Below are positions 6,064 to 9,718 of a stretch of DNA of 9,718 bases, one piece after another. A program made the translations under genes and the position numbers. The stretch comes from Acidimicrobiaceae bacterium (GTDB lineage: Bacteria; Actinomycetota; Acidimicrobiia; Acidimicrobiales; Palsa-688): the NCBI GenBank assembly GCA_030838025.1, contig JAUTXM010000026.1, positions 1 through 9,718 of the forward strand, given 5' to 3'. Numbering within the stretch: the stretch's first letter is position 1; every line of letters begins with the position of its first letter. Below the pieces are notes generated by a model, which saw nothing but the letters and a program-made list of their open reading frames with translations, was not told the DNA's origin and made no database searches.

Positions 6064-6245
6064 CTAAGATAACAACCCCAGCGAGGTCGAAAAGCGAGAC
6101 CCCTGGGCGCAGGTCCGGTCCCGATGTCGGTCGCCGCCGATGTGGGGGCTGGCGCCCACGCTTACGGCGACCTGAGCATTACCGGGCGCAGCGCTCGTGC
6201 CGAAGGGGCGTTTTTTGACCATCCTGAGCCTCGGACCGAGCGTGG

Positions 6246-6264
6246 GTATGACGGATCGTGATAC
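6246..6264. promoter_or_regulatory. Inverted-repeat operator of the mazEF-like operon
   Basis: GTATGACG (6246-6253) and CGTGATAC (6257-6264) form 8-bp arms with one mismatch around a GAT spacer. The right arm overlaps the -10. Spacer and geometry match the dyad before the first TA pair (150-170), though arm sequences differ. Autorepression by the RHH antitoxin is inferred. Confidence 0.65.
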
Positions 6265-6267
6265 ACT
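6259..6267 (+). promoter_or_regulatory. Extended -10 promoter of the mazEF-like operon
   Basis: TGATACACT contains a TACACT -10 (6262-6267) with an upstream TGN extension. It ends 9 bp before the ATG at 6277, so transcription would begin at or just before the start codon. I see no good -35, which is typical for extended -10 promoters. Confidence 0.5.
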
Positions 6268-6276
6268 AGGGCGGCG

Positions 6277-6516
6277 ATGGCACAAGCGATCTCCGTTCGA
6301 CTGGATGATGAGGCTGAGCAGGCGCTGCGAATCTTGGAGGCAACGGGCTTGACCCGCTCGGAGGCAATCCGATCGGCGCTCGTCAAAGCCGCCCAGACGC
6401 TTCAGGATCGAGACCATCTCGTTGCCGAGGTGGCCGCGCTGGAGGCCGACGCTTTCGATCGCTCAGAAATGTTGGCCGTGGCAGAACTGATGGAGTCGCT
6501 ACGTGCGCCGCACTGA
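6277..6516 (+). CDS. RHH/CopG-type antitoxin of the MazF toxin (MazE-like)
   Basis: A 79-residue protein. Residues 4-9 (AISVRLDDE region) form the RHH ribbon; two helices follow, with the conserved turn TGLTRSEAIRSAL (about 23-35). The C-terminal helical region QTLQDRDHLVAEVAALEADAF and the acidic tail should neutralise the toxin. It is the first gene of a two-gene operon whose toxin start lies 14 bp inside this frame. RHH antitoxins paired with MazF toxins are well known in actinobacteria. The ATG sits 9 bp after the -10, with only a weak AGGG upstream, so leaderless translation is plausible. Confidence 0.88.
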   Translation: MAQAISVRLDDEAEQALRILEATGLTRSEAIRSALVKAAQTLQDRDHLVAEVAALEADAFDRSEMLAVAELMESLRAPH

Positions 6517-6820
6517 GATCTATCGGTTGCCCGTACCCAGGGGAAGCGGTCATGAGCAGCAAGGACCGCGCTACGGCGTCGTCGTGCAGGCCGACGCGCT
6601 CCTTCCACGCTCCGTGGTCCTCATCGCCCCGACGTCGCGCAGCGCTCGAGCGGCGTCATTCCGTCCGCAGGTCGAGGTCGCCGGAGAAGACACAAGGGTG
6701 CTCGTCGAACAACTCGGCGCGGTCGACGTCAGAAGCCTTGGGGATCTCGTGGGACATCTCACCCCGGAAGAAGCCTGGGGAGTGGACGAAGCCCTGAAAC
6801 TCGTGCTCGACCTACGCTGA
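6503..6820 (+). CDS. MazF/PemK-family endoribonuclease toxin
   Basis: A 105-residue MazF-fold toxin from GTG 6503. Landmarks are the N-terminal EIYRLPVPRGS (residues 5-15, catalytic Arg in 'RG'), HEQQGPRYGVVVQAD (17-31), IAPTSRS (41-47, with the catalytic Thr/Ser of MazF), FRPQVEV and RVLVEQLGAVDVRSLGDLVGHL, the typical dimer-interface end. It most resembles the mycobacterial MazF group with 'RGHEQRGPRYGVVVQSD', here with an extra Ser-Gly after RG. MazF toxins cut single-stranded RNA at short sequence-specific sites. The gene overlaps its antitoxin by 14 nt, and all expected elements are present, so it should be active. Confidence 0.92.
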   Translation: MRRTEIYRLPVPRGSGHEQQGPRYGVVVQADALLPRSVVLIAPTSRSARAASFRPQVEVAGEDTRVLVEQLGAVDVRSLGDLVGHLTPEEAWGVDEALKLVLDLR

Positions 6821-6923
6821 CAGTCCAACCCAGCTGCATCCGAACACGTTCTTGAAGAGAACCAGATTACTTCGCGCTGAAGTCGTGCCGAACCCGGCCG
6901 GTTGAACTTGCACCTCGTTCGAT

Positions 6924-7127
6924 CTAAAGATCGAGGGATCGACGCAATCCTCGATCCACCTCTCGCATGAGCGCGACCGGTACGTTCCCGGCCCTATCGG
7001 CAAGGTCGCTCTTATTTAGGGTAGCCAGGACGGTCACATTCACAACCGAGTCACGGGAAAGTCCGGTCGTGTTCTTTGGCAGGAACACATTGCCAGGCAT
7101 CGTTATCGCGGCGCCACGCTCCCGCAC
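6924..7127 (-). pseudogene. N-terminally truncated MazF/PemK toxin
   Basis: A frame of 67 codons ending at TAG 6924-6926. It contains MPGNVFLPKNTTGLSRDSVV, then NVTVLATLNKSDL and VPVALMREVDRGLRRSLDL. This is the C-terminal portion of an actinobacterial MazF ('PGNV.LP...TGL..DSV.NV......LM.E.D.GLR..L.L'). The first 40-50 residues, which hold the catalytic 'RGD/RG..RP.LV' strands, are absent, and upstream the sequence runs straight into the end of the DUF6328 gene 23 bp away. No antitoxin is adjacent. A GTG at 7127 could still start translation, but a ribonuclease without its N-terminal half should be inactive. It faces the intact MazF gene tail-to-tail across about 100 bp and is not a recent duplicate of it. 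Confidence 0.75.
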
Positions 7128-7149
7128 GGGAGATCGACGGGTATAGCCT

Positions 7150-7644
7150 CTACTTTGAGGGCAACTTCTGATGATCTGGATAGCGAGGGCCGCGCAGCGG
7201 CAGGATGAACCACATCCAGGTCACGAGCCCTCCCAACCCGCTCGCCAATACTGTAGCCCAAGCGTCGTGATAGAGCGCCGACGCGGCGACGAATATCGCG
7301 CCCACGATCGCGGCCGCTAACACGAAGGTTCCTGCCAGCACGCATCGCTGCGCTGTCTGAATGATCCATTCTTTGTCGTGTCCGCGGAAGTTGAATCGAT
7401 GAACCGCAGCCGGCGCGATAAGCAGAACGGTCGCGACCGCCGACGCCAGCAAGGTGGCGCTGTAGACGGTCCGACCCGGCGCTGTCAGTCGGTCGAAATG
7501 ACTCTGGAACGGCAGCACGAGCAGGAAGGCGAACAGCACCTGGACGCCGGGCAGGACGACCCGCAACTCCTGGAGCAGCTCGCCCAGTTCTCGGTCACGG
7601 CGCTGATGCGGTGTTTCACCGTGGGAGTCGGCTTCGGTGCCCAC
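7150..7644 (-). CDS. DUF6328-family four-helix membrane protein
   Basis: A 164-residue integral membrane protein. The N-terminal part is charged (HQRRDRELGELLQELRVVLPG, residues 13-33, matching the conserved entry to the DUF6328 fold). Four hydrophobic segments follow at about 30-46, 60-80, 101-122 and 127-149. GVQVLFAFLLVLPF and FDRLTAPGRTVY are the most characteristic stretches. The family has no established function; it is common in actinobacteria. GTG 7644 is chosen because conserved sequence starts near it and AGGGA lies about 4 nt upstream; the frame runs on upstream without family similarity. A sigma-B/F-like promoter lies immediately ahead, suggesting stress control. Confidence 0.75.
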   Translation of the reverse strand: MGTEADSHGETPHQRRDRELGELLQELRVVLPGVQVLFAFLLVLPFQSHFDRLTAPGRTVYSATLLASAVATVLLIAPAAVHRFNFRGHDKEWIIQTAQRCVLAGTFVLAAAIVGAIFVAASALYHDAWATVLASGLGGLVTWMWFILPLRGPRYPDHQKLPSK

Positions 7645-7653
7645 GGTATCCCT

Positions 7654-7678
7654 GTACCCCAGATGACAAAAGGTGAAC
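7654..7678 (-). promoter_or_regulatory. Sigma-B/F-like promoter of the DUF6328 gene
   Basis: On the minus strand GTTC (7675-7678), 15 nt, then GGGTAC (7654-7659) fit the GTTT-N15-17-GGGTA pattern of actinobacterial stress sigma factors of the SigB/SigF type, with one mismatch. It ends 9 bp before the GTG, so the transcript would be almost leaderless, which conflicts with use of the AGGGA site. Prediction from pattern only. Confidence 0.42.
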
Positions 7679-7807
7679 GGACACCCCAGATCGACTAGAT
7701 CAAGGCCGACCGTCCGCCGCCAACACGCCAGCAGAGGCTGAGGTTGGCGTTTTGCGGGCGGTCGGTCCAACGCGACGCTGTCGGAGCAGGTCGCAGGATG
7801 TGGTCGA

Positions 7808-8296
7808 TCAGCTGGCGCTCTGACCTTTGTCGGCCGCGTGTTCCCCGCTGTCGCCCTCAGCGGCCTGGATGAAGGAAACCTTGCCGTCGGTCTCGAGGAT
7901 CGCGAGGTGTACCTTCCGCAGGTCCTCGATCCCCCCTCGGCGGGCCTCCTCCAAAAGTTCGTCGACCGGCATCCGTTCCATGCGAAGCGCTTCGTCGATT
8001 ACATGGCCGTCTCGGACCACGATGACTGGCAGGCCTTCGATCACACGTCGAGACTTCGGCCAGAAGTAGGCCGCGGCCGAAGATAGAGCCACCAAGGACG
8101 CGATCGTGCCGACGGCAAGGAACGCGCCTGTCACCGAGCGGTCGTCCTGGGTTACTCCCTGCTGCACCAAGTCTCCGATGGTGACGAGTAGAACAAGCTG
8201 GAATGCACTGAGCTCAGAGAGTTGACGCTTGCCGATTGAGCGGGTAATCAGCCAAACGAAGAAGAAGACCGCTGCGGCCCGGACGATGATCTCCAC
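7808..8296 (-). CDS. DUF421 (YetF/YcaP-like) membrane protein
   Basis: A 162-residue protein of the DUF421 family. Hydrophobic segments lie at about 3-19 (followed by the conserved RSIGKRQ), 31-47 (QLVLLVTIGDL, the family hallmark GD) and 55-79. A cytoplasmic alpha/beta domain follows, with GLPVIVVRDGHVIDEALRMERM (88-109), PVDELLEEARRGGIEDL (110-126) and VHLAILETDGKVSF (129-142). The family's role is not settled; Bacillus YetF-type proteins are linked to sporulation and germination. GTG 8296 has GGGAGG 7 nt upstream. It shares one base with the stop of the preceding gene (TAGTG), so the two are translated as a unit. It has the typical length for the short actinobacterial form. Confidence 0.88.
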   Translation of the reverse strand: MEIIVRAAAVFFFVWLITRSIGKRQLSELSAFQLVLLVTIGDLVQQGVTQDDRSVTGAFLAVGTIASLVALSSAAAYFWPKSRRVIEGLPVIVVRDGHVIDEALRMERMPVDELLEEARRGGIEDLRKVHLAILETDGKVSFIQAAEGDSGEHAADKGQSAS

Positions 8297-8964
8297 TACG
8301 GCGCCTCCCAGGTTCGCAGTCTTACCTGCGCCGATGGTTGACCGTCGCGGAGTATCGACACCGCTGCGGCATGGGTTCCCGGGTGTTCTTCAGCTTGGAA
8401 CTGGCTGTCGAACGAGATCGTCAACGTGTCGCCCGGAGGCTGGTCGAATTGCCAGATGACCGTGTTTTGTGTCGTCGTCTCCTGTGACGGTTGCGGATCG
8501 ATTGATTGCACGGAGAACAGGTCGAGATAGTCGCTGGACATGGCCAAGGTGATCGGGTCGGTGAAACCGCCTGAGTGTTGAACCTGGATCTGGATCGGCG
8601 CACCGATCCCGGGCCGGCCTGTCATGGGATAGCTCACCTGCAACTGATAGCCGTCCCCGGTCGCCTCGGCGTGTGCCCTTCGGCCTCCGAAAAAGTTCAG
8701 AGCGCCGAGCACCAGGAATGCCGCCAGAAAAACAAGTACCAAACGTCGCAGGTTGCGTGCCCGGCGCAACTCGCGCATGGTGACACGGGCAGGCGCGACG
8801 CTGCGGGGTCCCCCATCGACGCTCGACATCACATCATCATGAGGACCCGGTGCGGCCCCGTCGGGGCTGGTACTCGCTTGGGCAGTCGGTATCGTGCGGC
8901 CCGGCTCGGTCCCTGGCCTGGCGGAGCCACTGTGCTGGTCGTTGCTCAGGTTGATCGGCGGCAC
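8296..8964 (-). CDS. Bitopic membrane protein with outward beta-rich domain, partner of DUF421
   Basis: A 222-residue protein if read from GTG 8964, which has AGAGGG 4 nt upstream; ATG 8829 (177 residues) is the alternative. The first ~60 residues are Ser/Pro/Gly-rich and probably disordered. A basic helix (MRELRRARNLRRL) precedes one hydrophobic segment (about 74-93, LVLVFLAAFLVLGALNF), so the N-terminus should be inside. The rest looks like a beta-sandwich outside the membrane, with alternating strands such as GYQLQVSYP, IQIQVQHSGGF and DTLTISFDSQF. I have seen similar single-span proteins beside DUF421 genes in actinobacteria, but no function is known. The stop overlaps the DUF421 start. 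Confidence 0.7.
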   Translation of the reverse strand: MPPINLSNDQHSGSARPGTEPGRTIPTAQASTSPDGAAPGPHDDVMSSVDGGPRSVAPARVTMRELRRARNLRRLVLVFLAAFLVLGALNFFGGRRAHAEATGDGYQLQVSYPMTGRPGIGAPIQIQVQHSGGFTDPITLAMSSDYLDLFSVQSIDPQPSQETTTQNTVIWQFDQPPGDTLTISFDSQFQAEEHPGTHAAAVSILRDGQPSAQVRLRTWEAP

Positions 8965-9139
8965 CGAGCCCTCTTTCGGTCCCCAACAGGATTCCCCGTA
9001 CCGCCGAATCTCATGCACGGTGCTCAACTGCTTCGAGTCGCGCCGACCAACGCGTGCCGCGGTATTTCGCCCCGGCCGGGGTTGGATTCGTACGTTCATG
9101 CTTTCCATTTCGGACTGTATCGACCGGGACGCGCTCTGA

Positions 9140-9222
9140 TCGGTTGGCAGTTCTCCCGACTCTGGCAGTTCTCCCGGACTTGTGACGGCAAAACTGACAA
9201 AGTCCGCCAAACTGCCAACCGA
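9140..9222. repeat. Cluster of direct and inverted copies of TGGCAGTT
   Basis: Two copies of TGGCAGTTCTCCCG (9145-9158 and 9163-9176) are spaced exactly 18 bp apart. A 13-bp perfect inverted repeat joins TCGGTTGGCAGTT (9140-9152) to AACTGCCAACCGA (9210-9222), with 57 nt between. A degenerate AACTGACA lies between them (9191-9198). The cluster is about 180 bp ahead of the bitopic protein start and could be a multi-site operator or recombination-derived repeat. Confidence 0.65.
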
Positions 9223-9394
9223 CTCCACGCGTGGGCCGGTACGGGCCGCCGTGACGGGCCGACGGCAGCGCAGGCTTCGGCTCGAAGGGCACGGTGGTCG
9301 GGTACCCGATGAGCTTGAGGCGGTGACAACGCAGGGGCGTGGGATCGCCCTACCCGGCCGGTCGGGGCTTCGTGCCCGGCTCGCCGAATTTCCC

Positions 9395-9420
9395 CTCAGC
9401 TAGCAAATTTGCAAACTGAG
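9395..9420. repeat. AT-rich nested palindrome
   Basis: The palindrome GCAAATTTGC (9403-9412) is flanked at equal 3-bp distance by CTCAG (9395-9399) and CTGAG (9416-9420), giving a 26-bp dyad. A second palindrome TTTGCAAA (9408-9415) overlaps it. It stands out as AT-rich in very GC-rich DNA. It may be an operator or a recombination core; nothing decides between them. Confidence 0.5.
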
Positions 9421-9462
9421 TTCGCGCTTCTGGGTCCGGGGATGCGCACCCAGTCGCTTGGA

Positions 9463-9718
9463 CGAGCGCGCGAGGACGAGCGGATCGTCGGCGCCGCATC
9501 CCTGGTTCAACTGCTCGCGACGCCGAGGACCGGTGGTCCGACATCGATCTCTTTTTCGGGATGGCGGACAGTGTTTCGGTTTACGAACATTGCGGGGCTG
9601 GGGACTGGCTCGAGGTCGACCTCGCGTTTACTCCGGTGGACGAGTTCGGCCCTGTCGGTAACGGAGGCTTCAGGTCGTCTTCGGTCGCCGACGCCTTGGA
9701 GCCGCCGCCGCCGGACCT
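9463..9718 (+). pseudogene. Broken nucleotidyltransferase gene, cut by the right edge
   Basis: One frame gives RAREDERIVGAASLVQLLA. A one-base shift near 9519 leads into DAEDRWSDIDLFFGMAD, the metal-binding SDIDL motif of the nucleotidyltransferase fold seen in aminoglycoside-type enzymes. The next recognisable part is WLEVDLAFTPVDEFGP. Family members have about 40 residues between these blocks; here only a short SVSVYEHCGAGD remains, so there is an internal deletion. A further shift is needed near 9670 (LQVVFG), then EPPPPD matches the normal frame again. The sequence leaves the window before the end. With several lesions this is a pseudogene. Confidence 0.65.

Noticed and set aside
6195..6216. 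Possible intrinsic terminator ending in TTTTTT
   Set aside because: The stem before the T-run (CGTGCC/GGGGCG) has a G-G mismatch and a wobble pair, and no plus-strand gene ends just upstream.
6920..6956. Dyads CGATCT/AGATCG and GATCGAGG/CCTCGATC at the end of the truncated MazF
   Set aside because: Most of the signal lies in codons for a conserved Arg/Leu/Asp-rich tail, and no T-run follows. Coding constraint explains most of it.
9298..9309. Perfect 12-bp palindrome TCGGGTACCCGA, also a GGGTA -10 candidate on the minus strand
   Set aside because: No matching -35 at 14-17 bp and no adjacent start codon. A 12-bp GC-rich palindrome can occur by chance.
1..9718. CRISPR array, rRNA genes or complete insertion sequence
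   Set aside because: No regularly spaced repeats of CRISPR type, no rRNA-like sequence and no intact transposase or terminal inverted repeats were seen.

Overview
The window is high-GC DNA with frequent GTG and TTG starts, strong G/C wobble bias and several near-leaderless promoters. Together with its protein families (actinobacterial PIN and MazF toxins, PPOX flavoproteins, DUF421, DUF6328, a DUF4190-like protein) this points to an actinomycete (Actinomycetota). I cannot resolve genus. It reads as an accessory or decaying island: short intact operons separated by gene stubs and long non-coding gaps.

Layout. (1) 1-825: the 3' end of an unidentified plus-strand gene runs into a vapBC-like toxin-antitoxin pair (RHH antitoxin, PIN toxin). 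(2) 826-1678: no intact gene, but a frameshifted GNAT acetyltransferase relic on the minus strand. (3) 1679-4114, minus strand: two PPOX-fold flavoproteins and a RibD-C/DHFR-like reductase. A short SRPBCC N-terminal stub (plus strand) and a truncated AbrB-type antitoxin stub are embedded among them; the AbrB stub overlaps the second PPOX start. (4) 4242-4883: a Phd/YefM-VapC pair under a perfect palindrome. (5) 4994-6063, minus strand: a proline-rich membrane protein, an empty stretch, and the C-terminal tail of a phage-type tyrosine recombinase that keeps its nucleophilic tyrosine. (6) 6246-6820: an RHH antitoxin/MazF pair under a dyad overlapping an extended -10. (7) 6924-7127: an N-terminally truncated second MazF, tail-to-tail with the intact one. 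(8) 7150-8964, minus strand: a DUF6328 membrane protein with a sigma-B/F-like promoter, then a DUF421 protein whose start touches the stop of a bitopic membrane protein with an outward beta-rich domain. (9) 8965-9718: a repeat cluster, an AT-rich dyad and a broken nucleotidyltransferase running off the right edge.

The unifying picture is three complete type II toxin-antitoxin operons within about 6.7 kb, each with an inverted repeat at the promoter (autoregulatory design). They sit among remnants of a recombinase, a fourth MazF, an AbrB antitoxin and several enzymes. I infer a region that took in mobile DNA and then decayed. The TA pairs and the envelope genes appear intact; the rest is fragmentary. 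The least-explained potentially functional unit is the DUF421/bitopic-partner pair beside the DUF6328 gene.
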